A stretch of DNA of 64,000 nt from Bacteroidales bacterium (GTDB lineage: Bacteria > Bacteroidota > Bacteroidia > Bacteroidales > Marinilabiliaceae), in assembly GCA_900766825.1 (NCBI GenBank), contig CAAFWU010000047.1, forward strand, positions 12,153-76,152. Direction: 5' to 3'. Shown here in pieces: positions 1 through 9,375 of this stretch. The position numbers and the translations under genes were made by a program. A model generated the notes under the pieces. It worked only from the letters and a program-made list of their open reading frames with translations. It was not told the origin of the DNA and searched no databases. The stretch's first letter is position 1. Each line of letters begins with the position of its first letter.

Positions 1-732
1 AGTGAACCACACTTTGCCCTCGATGGCCACGTTCATTATTGGGGCACCCGTGCCAACCAGTTCGCCCAATTGGGGGAAAATCTCGGTTACGAGGCCATCA
101 TCGAGGGCCACGAGGGTCATCTCGCCAATGTAGGAGTTGACTTCGCTAACGGCTTGCTGGGCTTGGGCCACTTTGGCTTTGGCGGCCATGCGGTCCTCAA
201 CTTGGGCTCCGGCTAAGGCCATATCGTATTGACTTTTGGCTGCTCGCTCGGTGGCACGGTAGGCATCGAGCTGGGCTTTGGCTTCGTCTCGCTTCTGTTC
301 GGAGACCACGCTGTCTTGGAATAGGGCCTCGACACGGTTGTAGGTCTTTTGGGCAACATCGAGCCCCGCAATGGCCTTCTGCCACATCTCGTAGGCTGAC
401 TGAATTTGCTCTTTGCGGGCACCAGCGTTGGCTTTGTCCTCCATGGCCATGGCGGCATTGAGCAGGGCTTGGGCTTGACCAGCTTTGGCCTCTACATCGG
501 GGGCTTCGAGCAGGGCCAGAGTGTCGCCCTTGTGAACATAATCGCCCTCCTCGACCATGAGGGCACTGATGCGGCCAGGCACTTTACTGCTTATGCGGTA
601 TTGGGTCACCTCGGCCTCGCCTTGCAGCACCTCTACACGGTCTGGCTGGCTGAGACCCACAATGACCACGGCGGCTATGACGCAGAGCAGGACAATGGCG
701 AAAACTATGGTTATGTTGACTTTTTTGCTCAT
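1..732 (-). CDS. HlyD-family membrane fusion protein (efflux adaptor), 3' end beyond window
   Basis: Periplasmic adaptor subunit that would link an inner-membrane ABC or RND/MFS exporter to an outer-membrane channel. The 244 visible codons start at 732 with MSKKVNIT, followed by a single N-terminal membrane anchor (about residues 6-27). Next comes the first half of a lipoyl-like domain (VPGRISALMVEEGDYVHKGD, about residues 51-70). A long Ala/Gln/Lys-rich helical hairpin with coiled-coil character follows (about 75-195), and the second lipoyl half (DDGLVTEIFPQLGELVGTG) begins near the left edge. The C-terminal beta-barrel is missing because the gene runs off the window. It is divergent from the AraC regulator at 976, the usual arrangement for a regulated efflux operon in Bacteroidales; the transporter genes should lie further left. 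The family is clear; the substrate cannot be read. Confidence 0.9.
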   Translation of the reverse strand, partial: MSKKVNITIVFAIVLLCVIAAVVIVGLSQPDRVEVLQGEAEVTQYRISSKVPGRISALMVEEGDYVHKGDTLALLEAPDVEAKAGQAQALLNAAMAMEDKANAGARKEQIQSAYEMWQKAIAGLDVAQKTYNRVEALFQDSVVSEQKRDEAKAQLDAYRATERAAKSQYDMALAGAQVEDRMAAKAKVAQAQQAVSEVNSYIGEMTLVALDDGLVTEIFPQLGELVGTGAPIMNVAIEGKVWFT

Positions 733-934
733 TGCAAGAGTGGTTTTGGGGATGTAAGAAAATGGGTGGGATGAATGATGATTTTTACCATGTGCAAAAT
801 AGGTGAACAAAATTGACCTTAGCAATAGGTTAGAGTGCTTAAAATTGGAGATTTGCAACACATTTGATTAAAATACGCATAAAATTTTGGAGTAAAGCAA
901 TAGGACTTTTTAAGCATAAAGAGATGGAAAGTGG

Positions 935-942
935 TATATTTG
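935..942 (+). promoter_or_regulatory. -7 box (TATATTTG) before the AraC-family gene
   Basis: Perfect match to the Bacteroidota TAnnTTTG -7 element, placing the transcript start near 948. A GTG start at 931 is in frame with the downstream gene but would lie upstream of this transcript start, so the ATG at 976 is preferred. Confidence 0.65.
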
Positions 943-975
943 TGGAAATCAAAAGCAACAGGAGGGGACAGAAAC

Positions 976-1911
976 ATGACGAATCACACACATCACAAGG
1001 ATAATCTGAATAACATATCGATTGCCAAACTGCGCGAATATCGATTCGACTTTGTGACCGCCTACCGCGACAAACTTATTGTGTCGGAGTCCATTAGCAC
1101 GCTCAATATGTTCAAAGACCCATGCCGTGTGGACGGGATGGTAATCTTTGTTTGTCTCAAAGGCGAGGTGGATTGTTTGGTGGACCTAAAGCGCTATCAC
1201 CTGACGTCTGGCACCATGCTAATAAATTTCACGAGCAGCATAATACAAGTTATCGACGCCAAGGATATGAGTGCATTGGCAGCCTTAGCCTCGTATAGCT
1301 ACATTGATAAGTTGCAGGTTGACATAGAGAGCAAGCTATCGCTCTATCTGGGCGTAAAGAATTGTGCCATAGCCCAATTGCCCATGAGCGAAGTGAGGGC
1401 CTTCGACGCCATTTTTGGCTTGATGCGCAAGACCATGACAGACAAGCGGGAGGACAGCGATGCCACTCTGGATGCCATGGTGGCCGTGCTGGCACGCATG
1501 GTAATTTCGGCCATGAAGGTCTTTGGCGAGGTCAAAGAGATTTCGCACGGCAGCAAACATATGTCTCGTTCCGAAGAGATTTTTGAGAACTTTATGAGTC
1601 TGCTGTCGCTGCGCCGAGCCCACGAACGCAACCTGAACTATTATGCCACCGAAATGGGCATAACACCCAACTACTTGTCGCTGGTGGTGCGCAACGTGAG
1701 TGGCAAGAGCGCCGCCGAGTGGATTAACGAGTACACCATAAATGAGGCCAAGGTGCTGTTGCGCTTCTCGGAGATGAGTGTGCAACATATTGCAGAAAAT
1801 CTGGGCTTTCCTTCACAATCATCGTTCGGCAAGTTCTTTAAACAATACGTTGGAGTAAGCCCAAGCAACTTCCGCAAGAGAGAGGAGAGAGAGGATGGTA
1901 ACGAAGTGTAA
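976..1911 (+). CDS. AraC-family transcriptional regulator
   Basis: DNA-binding regulator of 311 residues. The C-terminal hundred residues form the double helix-turn-helix of the AraC family: first HTH around YYATEMGITPNYLSLVVRNV, second around VQHIAENLGFPSQSSFGKFF, ending in the typical GVSPSNFRK. The N-terminal 200 residues resemble a cupin-like sensor (MVIFVCLKGEVDCLVDLKRY) without an obvious ligand motif. The start at 976 follows GGAGGGG and lies downstream of the -7 box at 935-942; an in-frame GTG at 931 precedes the likely transcription start. It is divergent from the HlyD adaptor and probably controls that efflux operon, which is an inference from position. The gene ends before a strong bidirectional terminator hairpin. 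Confidence 0.9.
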   Translation: MTNHTHHKDNLNNISIAKLREYRFDFVTAYRDKLIVSESISTLNMFKDPCRVDGMVIFVCLKGEVDCLVDLKRYHLTSGTMLINFTSSIIQVIDAKDMSALAALASYSYIDKLQVDIESKLSLYLGVKNCAIAQLPMSEVRAFDAIFGLMRKTMTDKREDSDATLDAMVAVLARMVISAMKVFGEVKEISHGSKHMSRSEEIFENFMSLLSLRRAHERNLNYYATEMGITPNYLSLVVRNVSGKSAAEWINEYTINEAKVLLRFSEMSVQHIAENLGFPSQSSFGKFFKQYVGVSPSNFRKREEREDGNEV

Positions 1912-1978
1912 GGCGATAGGGCTGTGTAATTGGTGGCGTTGCTTTTCTGATCCCGCACCACTGTGCATAAGATAGAAG

Positions 1979-2019
1979 AAACGTGTAGCAATCTGGTCTG
2001 TATTGATTGCTACACGTTT
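1979..2019. terminator. Bidirectional terminator hairpin between convergent genes
   Basis: A perfect 15-bp inverted repeat (AAACGTGTAGCAATC, 1979-1993, against 2005-2019) with an 11-nt loop sits between the convergent AraC gene and the secreted-protein gene at 2050. T-rich sequence follows on the plus side. Confidence 0.75.
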
Positions 2020-2049
2020 CTGTTTGCTTCCACCCTCGTTATATGTTCC

Positions 2050-3582
2050 CTATCGGCCAACAGGCGAGCTATTGCCTTTGCCTTTGTTGAACCAAGCGTT
2101 GCCGCGGGAGTTGGAGCTGGAACTGGAGCGCGACTGACGCGAGTTGTAGGACGAGCCCGAACTGCGGGAAGATTTATTTGAGCGGGTCTGGCTCGCCTTC
2201 TTGCCCGACTGGCGGTCGGCAGCGCCCCACCCTATGGATGTGCCAGCTCGGCGTTGGTCGGCGGGCTGAATGCTTTCGGCCAGTTCGCTCATGGTGGCCC
2301 CACTCTTGTTGGGCTTGGCCCCCTTTTCCACGGTCACCTGAATGTCGCTTTGAAAGACCCAAGCATCGCCATCGAGTTTATAGGCATCGTAGCTTAGGTC
2401 GGGACCATAGTAGGCAAATTGACCCACCATGAGGCGGTCGCTGGGTTCAAGATGATCCATGACAATCATGCCACTCTCGGGGTCCTGAAAAATCTGCATG
2501 CTGGCTTGGTTGGAGTAGGTAAAAATTCGTCGGCGGTAGGTGGCCGTTGGGTGCACAAAGGCTTTGGCTCCAAAGGAGACCGAGTTGCCGTTGATGCTCA
2601 GCACATCCAGCACACGCCTTTTGACCGAGACGTCGGCTCCCTTGAACCCGACCAGAACATAGCACTGGTTGTGGCCCATGGAGAAGGGAATCATGGCAGT
2701 GTAGACGGCACCGTACCATTTGTTGCAGTTAAGCACGGCCTGCTCGGGCTGACCTATTTTGTCGGAGGCATCGTTGAGGGCATTGACCGTGAGCTTACCC
2801 TTGCGGCCGAAGCGAACCAGCCATCCGCCGCAGTGCGACGAGAAGTCTTTGTTGGCCACAAGATAGGTGACCATGCGAACATTGCCATCGGGGTCGTCGC
2901 AGACCTGCGCCTCTGGCCATCCGCTCACAAAGGGGTCGGTGAGGAGGGCACTGTTGGTCTTGACACACTTGCGGAGTAGGCCCTCGTCGCGTTCCTTGGC
3001 CTCGGCCGAGAACTTGAGGTTGGTGAGGGTGCTAAAGCAGAGTCGGCATAGGACGTTGGGAATGGCGTAGCGCTCATCGCCCTTGGCATCCACAACGCTT
3101 AGGCGTCCGTCCGCTGTGCCACGGATGGTTAGGGTGGTGTCGGGGCAGAGAAATTGGTCGGCAAAGGCGGCAATGCGTCCTTCGTCAACATCGGGTCGGC
3201 AAGCCATCCAAACAAGGCGCACACGGTTGGCCCGCTGCCACAACCCACACCAGAGAGTCTGGGTGGGCAGGTCAACACGCTGGAGACCAGCAGGAGCCCA
3301 CTGGGTCAAGACACTGTCGGGCACTTGCGACAACAAGTCGCCAGAGGCTTGCTGCCATTGGGGCAAGGCATAGGAGAATGCGGGCGCATCGGCCGAGCGC
3401 AAGAGGGAGAGGGTGAGAGCCTGGACCCTTCGGAGCGAGCTCTGAAAGGGCTGTTCGGACACCGAGGGGCTCACGCCAACTGAGTCGGAACTCGAAACCG
3501 AGCACTGCGCACATATATAATAGGTATGTCCGGCCACGAGACAAGACAAAAGAGAGACAAAGAGGCGGCGACAGAAAGTCAT
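2050..3582 (-). CDS. Secreted protein of unknown function with a Ser/Arg/Asn-rich tail
   Basis: A 510-residue protein I do not recognise. It starts with a signal peptide (hydrophobic LFVSLLSCLVAG, Ala-X-Ala-like site near residue 25), so it is exported to the periplasm or outer membrane. The middle (about 40-400) looks like a mixed beta protein with many Trp and Tyr and no catalytic motif I can name. The last 80 residues are low-complexity and basic: Ser, Arg and Asn runs (SSRSSGSSYNSRQSRSSSSS), similar to disordered tails of surface proteins in this phylum. The 4 kb around it hold unrelated housekeeping genes (recG is divergent, AraC convergent), so context gives no function. The reading frame is intact. 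Confidence 0.75.
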   Translation of the reverse strand: MTFCRRLFVSLLSCLVAGHTYYICAQCSVSSSDSVGVSPSVSEQPFQSSLRRVQALTLSLLRSADAPAFSYALPQWQQASGDLLSQVPDSVLTQWAPAGLQRVDLPTQTLWCGLWQRANRVRLVWMACRPDVDEGRIAAFADQFLCPDTTLTIRGTADGRLSVVDAKGDERYAIPNVLCRLCFSTLTNLKFSAEAKERDEGLLRKCVKTNSALLTDPFVSGWPEAQVCDDPDGNVRMVTYLVANKDFSSHCGGWLVRFGRKGKLTVNALNDASDKIGQPEQAVLNCNKWYGAVYTAMIPFSMGHNQCYVLVGFKGADVSVKRRVLDVLSINGNSVSFGAKAFVHPTATYRRRIFTYSNQASMQIFQDPESGMIVMDHLEPSDRLMVGQFAYYGPDLSYDAYKLDGDAWVFQSDIQVTVEKGAKPNKSGATMSELAESIQPADQRRAGTSIGWGAADRQSGKKASQTRSNKSSRSSGSSYNSRQSRSSSSSNSRGNAWFNKGKGNSSPVGR

Positions 3583-3726
3583 ATTTTTTTACTACTTTTA
3601 TGTTTGATGTCGTGCCCAAAGGGAGCCCCCATGAGAAAAAAAGAGGCTCCAATGGTGCAACGAAGATAGCATAAATTACTGAGGTGAGGTGCAATTGGCG
3701 TGCCACACTGACGCAAGAGAGTCCGA

Positions 3727-5814
3727 ATGGCAATAGATCTAACATACGTTAAAGGCGTGGGTCCCAACAGAGCCAAAGTCTTGGCCAATGAACTGGAGAT
3801 GCATAGCGGCGAGGAGATGCTGGAATATTTCCCCTACCGCTATGTGGACCGGAGGCGTGTATATAAGATAAGCGAGCTGGACGCCAACGCGGCCTATGTG
3901 CAGATTTTGGGACGCTTTGTGCAGTGGCAAGAGAACGGACAGGGAGCCAGACACCGCATGGTGGCACAGTTTACCGATGGCACAGGCTCCATAGACGTGG
4001 TGTGGTTTCAGAGCGTGAAGACCCTAAAGGACATACTGAACACACAGGACCTCTTTCTGCTCTTTGGCAAACCCACAGTGTTCAACGGGAGGCTGAACAT
4101 GGTGCACCCCGAGATGGAGCGCAACCCCGATCAGGACAAACGAGGCGAAGCGCTAACCCCCATGTACGAGACCACCGAGGCCATGAAACGCTGTGGTCTG
4201 AACAGCAAACAGGTTGGCAAAATCATAGGCAATATTTTCACTACCCTGACGTTAAGTGGAATAAGAGAGACGCTCCCCGCTTGGCTAATAACGCAGCACC
4301 ACATCATGGGTCGCGCCCAAGCCCTCTGGACCGTTCACAACCCCACCGACCAAGAGGGGCTAAAACACGCGCGCTTCCGTCTGAAATTCGAGGAGCTCTT
4401 CTATATCCAGTTGGCTCTGCTACGCAACCGCAACCGCACTCGGCAGCAGGTGATGGGCATACGCTTCGACCGCCCAGGTCCTCAGCTCAACGAACTATAC
4501 CGACACCACTTACAGTTTGAGCCAACAGGAGCCCAAAAGAGGGTTGTTCATGAAATATGGAACGACCTCCGCAGCGGGCGCCAAATGAACCGACTGGTGC
4601 AGGGCGATGTGGGCAGCGGCAAGACACTAGTGGCCCTCATGAGCATGCTCATGGTCACAGGCAACGGACGTCAGGCCTGCCTAATGGCACCCACCGAGAT
4701 TTTGGCTCAGCAACACTTCGAAGGTCTGAGCAAACAGTTGGGCGACATGAATGTAAGGATTGCCCTGCTAACGGGCTCAATAAAAGGGGCGGCACGCAAA
4801 CGCACCCTCGAGGCCTTGGCTCAGGGCGAGATAAACATCCTTGTGGGCACACATGCACTTATTGAACCCACGGTTATATTCAAAGATCTGGCTCTCTGCG
4901 TCATAGACGAGCAACATAGGTTTGGTGTGGAGCAACGAGCCAAGCTCTGGCGCAAGAACGCCACCCCACCCCACGTGCTGGTGATGACGGCCACCCCAAT
5001 TCCCCGAACTCTGGCCATGACCGTGTATGGAGATTTGGACGTGAGCGTTATTGACGAGATGCCCCCTGGTCGCAAACCCGTGCAGACCGAACATTACTAT
5101 CATCACAACCGCAACCGCCTGAATATGTTCATACGCAACGAGTTGCAAAAAGGCAGGCAGGTTTACGTTGTCTACCCCCTCATAAAAGAGAGCGAACGAG
5201 CGGACTACAAAAACCTCATGGAGGGCTATGAATTTATGCGCCAATGCTTTCCCGAATACGAGATATGCATGGTTCATGGTCAGCTAAATGCCGAGCAGAA
5301 AGAGAGTGCCATGCAGCGTTTTGTGAGTGGAGCCGCTCGCATCATGGTGGCCACCACGGTCATAGAGGTGGGTGTGAACGTGCCCAACGCCAGCGTGATG
5401 GTCATAGAGAGCGCCGAACGTTTTGGTCTAAGCCAGCTCCACCAGCTCCGCGGACGTGTGGGCCGAGGTGCCGACCAGAGCTATTGCATACTAATGACCC
5501 CCATGGAAATGGCTCGCGAGACACGCCGACGCATAGAGATAATGTGCTCCACCACAGACGGATTCGAGATTGCCGAAGCCGACATGCGCATGCGAGGTCC
5601 TGGCGACATTGAGGGAACCCAACAGAGCGGTGTGCCATTCCGCCTTCGCATGGCCGACTTGGCACGCGATGGCGAGATTGTGAACTTTGCGCGCGAACGA
5701 GCCGAGGAGATTCTGAAGATGGACCCCTTGCTCACAAGCCCCAACAGCATTGTGCTAACCCAGCGGCTTGCCGAACTGCAAGGCAACGCCAAAAACTGGA
5801 GCATGATAAGTTAG
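3727..5814 (+). CDS. recG: ATP-dependent DNA helicase RecG
   Basis: Branched-DNA helicase that remodels stalled replication forks and Holliday junctions. The 695 residues carry the full RecG layout: an N-terminal helix-hairpin-helix (YVKGVGPNRAKVLANEL), the OB-fold wedge domain (about 55-180), then superfamily 2 motor domains with Walker A GDVGSGKT, a DEQH-type Walker B (VIDEQHRFGVEQR), the TATPIPRT motif III, and QLHQLRGRVGRG motif VI. The length is normal for RecG. The start at 3727 (MAIDLTYVKG) places the HhH where expected. It is divergent from the secreted protein at 2050-3582 and is followed 33 bp later by an OmpA-family gene that may be co-transcribed. Confidence 0.97.
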   Translation: MAIDLTYVKGVGPNRAKVLANELEMHSGEEMLEYFPYRYVDRRRVYKISELDANAAYVQILGRFVQWQENGQGARHRMVAQFTDGTGSIDVVWFQSVKTLKDILNTQDLFLLFGKPTVFNGRLNMVHPEMERNPDQDKRGEALTPMYETTEAMKRCGLNSKQVGKIIGNIFTTLTLSGIRETLPAWLITQHHIMGRAQALWTVHNPTDQEGLKHARFRLKFEELFYIQLALLRNRNRTRQQVMGIRFDRPGPQLNELYRHHLQFEPTGAQKRVVHEIWNDLRSGRQMNRLVQGDVGSGKTLVALMSMLMVTGNGRQACLMAPTEILAQQHFEGLSKQLGDMNVRIALLTGSIKGAARKRTLEALAQGEINILVGTHALIEPTVIFKDLALCVIDEQHRFGVEQRAKLWRKNATPPHVLVMTATPIPRTLAMTVYGDLDVSVIDEMPPGRKPVQTEHYYHHNRNRLNMFIRNELQKGRQVYVVYPLIKESERADYKNLMEGYEFMRQCFPEYEICMVHGQLNAEQKESAMQRFVSGAARIMVATTVIEVGVNVPNASVMVIESAERFGLSQLHQLRGRVGRGADQSYCILMTPMEMARETRRRIEIMCSTTDGFEIAEADMRMRGPGDIEGTQQSGVPFRLRMADLARDGEIVNFARERAEEILKMDPLLTSPNSIVLTQRLAELQGNAKNWSMIS

Positions 5815-5847
5815 GCAATATTGAAAAACAATCACAAAACAAACAAT

Positions 5848-7890
5848 ATGGTTCAAAATAGGACAAAGAGACTATGCTATGCGCTGAGCCTTATGGCCAT
5901 GGCATCGGTGAGCGTGACGTCGGTTCAGGCTCAGCAGAACCAGAAATATGGCACCACAAGCGACAAAAAGGCCTACACCATATGTCAGGAAGCCAACGAG
6001 ATGGCCATGGGGGCGGGCAAGGACCCCAGCAAACTCAAGGCAGCTGTGGCCAAATACTCTGAGGCTCTGGAGCGCGACCCTAACTATATGGACGCCCTCT
6101 TTGCTCAGGCCGACCTATACAGAGAGTTGCGTCAGCCCAACAACCAAATCAACTGCATAATGCGGGCCGTTGGCATAGACTCAACATACTATGTCACTGC
6201 CTACTATCACTGTGCCGTGGCCCTATGCCAAAAAGAGCGCTTCGAGGAGGCTCTCCTTTGGTTCGACCTCTTCGACCGCTTCTCGGAGGGCAAAAAAATC
6301 AAGCTCAAGCAAGACAAACGCTGGAGGCAGAAGGCCATGTCCGTTCTGGCCATGATGAAAAACCCAGTGCCCTTTGAGCCCCGATACCCATCGGACTACA
6401 TTGAGCAAACCCCCTTTGAGACCTACTGGCCATCCATGTCGCTGGACGAGACCGAACTGGTTATGACCTCCCGCCTGCCACTGGACACCGTGGAGTTCCA
6501 CAAAGACCCCACCATGATTGCTCGCATCAACAACAACGAGACACACGAGGATTTGTACTGCCTCCGCCGCGACGATGCTCAGGCCACATGGCGCCCGCTG
6601 GAACCCATCTACGACATCAACACCGACTTCAACGAAGGCACCCAATCGCTCTCGCCCGACGGACGATGGATGTTCTACACCGCCTGCGGCTACAAAGACT
6701 CTAAGGGCTCGTGCGACATATACTTCTCGCAACGCACAGCCACAGGTTGGACCAAAGGAGTGAACATAGGGGCACCCGTCAACTCGTCGCAATGGGAGAC
6801 GCAGCCCTGTTTTTCGGCCGACGGCAAGACACTCTACTTTGTGCGCGGACGGGCCAACAGCACCATGCGCAACGGCAACATTATGATGGCCAAGGTGAAG
6901 GGCGTAAACCGCGCTGGCATTCCAATATTCGATATGCCCAAGGAGTTGGGCGACTCCATTAACACACAGGGCGACGAGAGCCACCCTTATATTTGTCATG
7001 ACGGCAAGACACTCTTCTTCTCGTCCGACACATGGCCTGGCGTGGGCTGCAAAGACATCTTTGTGAGCCGACTGAAAGAAGACGGCACATGGAGCACCCC
7101 CAAAAACATAGGCTACCCCATTAACAACACCGACGACGATGAGGGACTTGTAGTTACAGCCAATGGCGTCACGGGCTACTATAACTCGGTGCGCGAAGTG
7201 GACGGCCGCCGCAAACGTGAGGTTAAGATGTTCGACCTCTACCCCGAGATACGTCCCGAGCCCGTGCCTTTTGTTCGCGGCTACATTAGCGACTGCGACA
7301 CCAAACGCCCCATAGATGCCACCATTTTGCTGGATCGCATATCGGACGGAGCGAACATTGTGACATCCCGCACCTTGCCCGATGGCTCGTTCACCACAGC
7401 GCTGCCTGGCAAAGACAACTACTTGCTGTCGGTCAACGCCAAAGGCTACTTCTTTCGCACATATAAGTTCGAGGTCAACGACGTGAGCCAAATGCATGGT
7501 CCCATAACCCTCACAGCCGACAAGGTATGCCTCTCGCCCTTGAAGATAGGCAACAAGATTGCGCTCCGCAACATATACTTCGACACCGACAAATGGGACA
7601 TAAAACCCGAAAGCAAAGTGGAGTTGGATAAGTTGGTCAAGATAATGAAAGAGAACCCCACGTTGCGCATAGAGATAAGCGGTCACACCGATAGCCGCGC
7701 CTCGGTCAAGCACAACCAGGTGCTGTCAGAAAACCGAGCCAAGAGCACAGTGGACTACTTGGTGAACCATGGCATAGAGCGCTCGCGCTTCAAAACCGTT
7801 GGCTACGGTCTTAGCCAACCATGCGCAACCAACGAAACCGAAGAGGGAAGAGCCCTCAACCGACGCATAGAAGCTAAGATTATTCAATAG
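5848..7890 (+). CDS. OmpA-family protein with TPR and PD40 propeller domains
   Basis: Outer-membrane-associated, peptidoglycan-binding protein of 680 residues. Order: signal peptide (SLMAMASVSVTSVQA), TPR-like helices (about 30-140), a PD40/WD40-like beta-propeller with repeated SPDGRWMFYTA-type blades (about 180-440), a short carboxypeptidase-regulatory-like beta domain (about 450-540), and a C-terminal OmpA domain with the peptidoglycan-binding signature ISGHTDSRASVKHNQVLSEN. The ATG at 5848 is chosen over an in-frame TTG at 5821 because it begins directly before the charged n-region of the signal peptide. It has the same architecture as the gene at 9376, with the aldolase gene between them. 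Proteins of this layout occur with gliding or type IX secretion loci and as general envelope proteins; the sequence does not decide which. Confidence 0.88.
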   Translation: MVQNRTKRLCYALSLMAMASVSVTSVQAQQNQKYGTTSDKKAYTICQEANEMAMGAGKDPSKLKAAVAKYSEALERDPNYMDALFAQADLYRELRQPNNQINCIMRAVGIDSTYYVTAYYHCAVALCQKERFEEALLWFDLFDRFSEGKKIKLKQDKRWRQKAMSVLAMMKNPVPFEPRYPSDYIEQTPFETYWPSMSLDETELVMTSRLPLDTVEFHKDPTMIARINNNETHEDLYCLRRDDAQATWRPLEPIYDINTDFNEGTQSLSPDGRWMFYTACGYKDSKGSCDIYFSQRTATGWTKGVNIGAPVNSSQWETQPCFSADGKTLYFVRGRANSTMRNGNIMMAKVKGVNRAGIPIFDMPKELGDSINTQGDESHPYICHDGKTLFFSSDTWPGVGCKDIFVSRLKEDGTWSTPKNIGYPINNTDDDEGLVVTANGVTGYYNSVREVDGRRKREVKMFDLYPEIRPEPVPFVRGYISDCDTKRPIDATILLDRISDGANIVTSRTLPDGSFTTALPGKDNYLLSVNAKGYFFRTYKFEVNDVSQMHGPITLTADKVCLSPLKIGNKIALRNIYFDTDKWDIKPESKVELDKLVKIMKENPTLRIEISGHTDSRASVKHNQVLSENRAKSTVDYLVNHGIERSRFKTVGYGLSQPCATNETEEGRALNRRIEAKIIQ

Positions 7891-7909
7891 CTAAAATTTA
7901 TTAAACAAC

Positions 7910-7941
7910 AAGCAGCCTGCTGAGCATTCAGTGGGCTGCTT
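7910..7941 (+). terminator. Hairpin downstream of the OmpA/PD40 gene
   Basis: A 14-bp stem with two wobble pairs (AAGCAGCCTGCTGA against TCAGTGGGCTGCTT) and a 4-nt loop lies 20 bp after the stop codon. The trailing sequence is only partly T-rich. The remainder of the gap up to the fba promoter shows no gene. Confidence 0.6.
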
Positions 7942-8042
7942 ATTGTTTATCGCCAAAGTCTTCTGTCACCATTAGAAATGCCTTATGCAACCGAATGCGG
8001 AAAAAATTCTGTAATAGAAAGGCATATTTAGATAAATTGTAG

Positions 8043-8050
8043 TAACTTTG
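8043..8050 (+). promoter_or_regulatory. -7 box (TAACTTTG) of the aldolase gene
   Basis: Perfect TAnnTTTG element. It predicts a transcript start near 8057 and therefore a leader of about 200 nt before the ATG at 8265. I see no recognisable riboswitch in that leader. Confidence 0.65.
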
Positions 8051-8264
8051 GATGTTGACAAACAACTCTTAAGAACAGAAAAGAGACGATAGTGGAAAGA
8101 CAAAGCCCCCAAAGACAGCAAGGACAGTAAATTTTGATAAGCGAGAGCGCACAAGATGGGAGTCCTTAATTAAGAGGCCTTGAATTCCGATATCGAACAT
8201 CTCTTTGGTTCCAAGGAGTAAGATGTCAGCCCAAACAACAGACACCATAAAATCCAAAATAAAA

Positions 8265-9278
8265 ATGTCAGTCAATTACAAGCAACTTGGTCTTGTGAAC
8301 ACCCGCGAGATGTTCAAGAGAGCCATCAACGGCGGTTGGGCCGTACCTGCATTCAACTTCAACAACATGGAGCAGCTTCAGGCCATCATCAAGGCCTCTT
8401 CTGAGCAGAAGTCTCCTGTTATCCTTCAGGTCAGCAAAGGCGCTCGCAACTATGCCAACGCTACTCTGCTTCGCTACATGGCACAGGGTGCCGTAGAGTA
8501 CGCTAAAGAGCTTGGTTGCAACCATCCTGAGATCGTTCTCCACCTCGACCACGGCGACAGCTTCGAGTTGTGCAAGAACTGCATCGACATGGGCTTCTCT
8601 TCCGTAATGATTGACGGTAGCGCTCTGCCTTACGACGAGAACGTTGCCCTCACCAAGAAAGTTGTTGACTACGCACACCAGTTCGACGTAACCGTTGAGG
8701 GTGAGCTCGGCGTTCTCGCCGGCGTAGAGGACGAGGTTGCCTCTGAGGTTAGCCACTACACCAAGCCCGAGGAGGTTATCGACTTCACCTCTAAGACTGG
8801 TGTTGACTCGTTGGCCATCTCCATCGGTACCAGCCACGGCGCATACAAGTTCAAGCCCGAGCAGTGCACCCGCGACCCCAAGACTGGTCGTCTCGTTCCT
8901 CCCCCATTGGCTTTCGACGTTCTCGACGCCATCATGAAGCAGCTCTCAGGCTTCCCCATCGTGCTCCACGGCTCTTCTTCTGTACCTCAGGAGTATGTTG
9001 ACATCATCAACGCCAACGGTGGCAAACTGCCCGATGCTGTTGGTATTCCAGAGGATCAGCTCCGCAAGGCTGCTCAGAGCGCTGTTTGCAAGATCAACAT
9101 CGACTCCGACTCTCGTTTGGCCTTCACCGCTGCCGTTCGCAAGGTATTCGCTGAGAAGCCCGCTGAGTTCGATCCCCGCAAGTACTGCGGTCCCGCTCGC
9201 GACCTCATGGAGAAGCTCTACAGCGACAAGATTGTCAACGTGCTCGGCTCTAACAACAAGCTCGCTCAGCTCGACTAA
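8265..9278 (+). CDS. fba: Class II fructose-bisphosphate aldolase
   Basis: Zinc-dependent cytosolic glycolytic enzyme that splits fructose 1,6-bisphosphate into dihydroxyacetone phosphate and glyceraldehyde 3-phosphate. The 337-residue product begins MSVNYKQLGL at 8265. An upstream in-frame ATG region (8205-8264) adds a peptide not typical of the family. Zinc-binding and catalytic motifs are visible: LHLDHGDSFE with the metal His and catalytic Asp, the EGELGVLAG stretch, GTSHGAYKF and VLHGSSSVP. Codon use is noticeably different from its neighbours (GCT, GTT, CGC rich, C-ending codons), as expected for a highly expressed gene. It is transcribed alone from the box at 8043 and ends at a strong terminator. 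Confidence 0.96.
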   Translation: MSVNYKQLGLVNTREMFKRAINGGWAVPAFNFNNMEQLQAIIKASSEQKSPVILQVSKGARNYANATLLRYMAQGAVEYAKELGCNHPEIVLHLDHGDSFELCKNCIDMGFSSVMIDGSALPYDENVALTKKVVDYAHQFDVTVEGELGVLAGVEDEVASEVSHYTKPEEVIDFTSKTGVDSLAISIGTSHGAYKFKPEQCTRDPKTGRLVPPPLAFDVLDAIMKQLSGFPIVLHGSSSVPQEYVDIINANGGKLPDAVGIPEDQLRKAAQSAVCKINIDSDSRLAFTAAVRKVFAEKPAEFDPRKYCGPARDLMEKLYSDKIVNVLGSNNKLAQLD

Positions 9279-9317
9279 TATGATGTTTTGCGCTGCCTAA
9301 GCGTCACATATACATCT

Positions 9318-9357
9318 CTCTCGCCTCGACCTTTGCGGTTGGGGCGAGAGTTTTTTT
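9318..9357 (+). terminator. Rho-independent terminator of fba
   Basis: A 14-bp stem with two G-T pairs (CTCTCGCCTCGACC, 9318-9331, with 9337-9350), a 5-nt loop and seven T residues. It is a textbook intrinsic terminator. Confidence 0.92.
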
Positions 9358-9375
9358 GCACAAACATTTATTTTT

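Noticed and set aside
406..774. A 122-codon plus-strand frame at the left end
   Set aside because: It is antisense to the HlyD adaptor, whose lipoyl-like and coiled-coil pattern is clear on the minus strand.
6223..7713. A 496-codon open frame antisense to the OmpA/PD40 gene
   Set aside because: Its translation is low-complexity and Val/Ala/His-rich, the mirror of the biased codon use of the real gene, without domain pattern or promoter.
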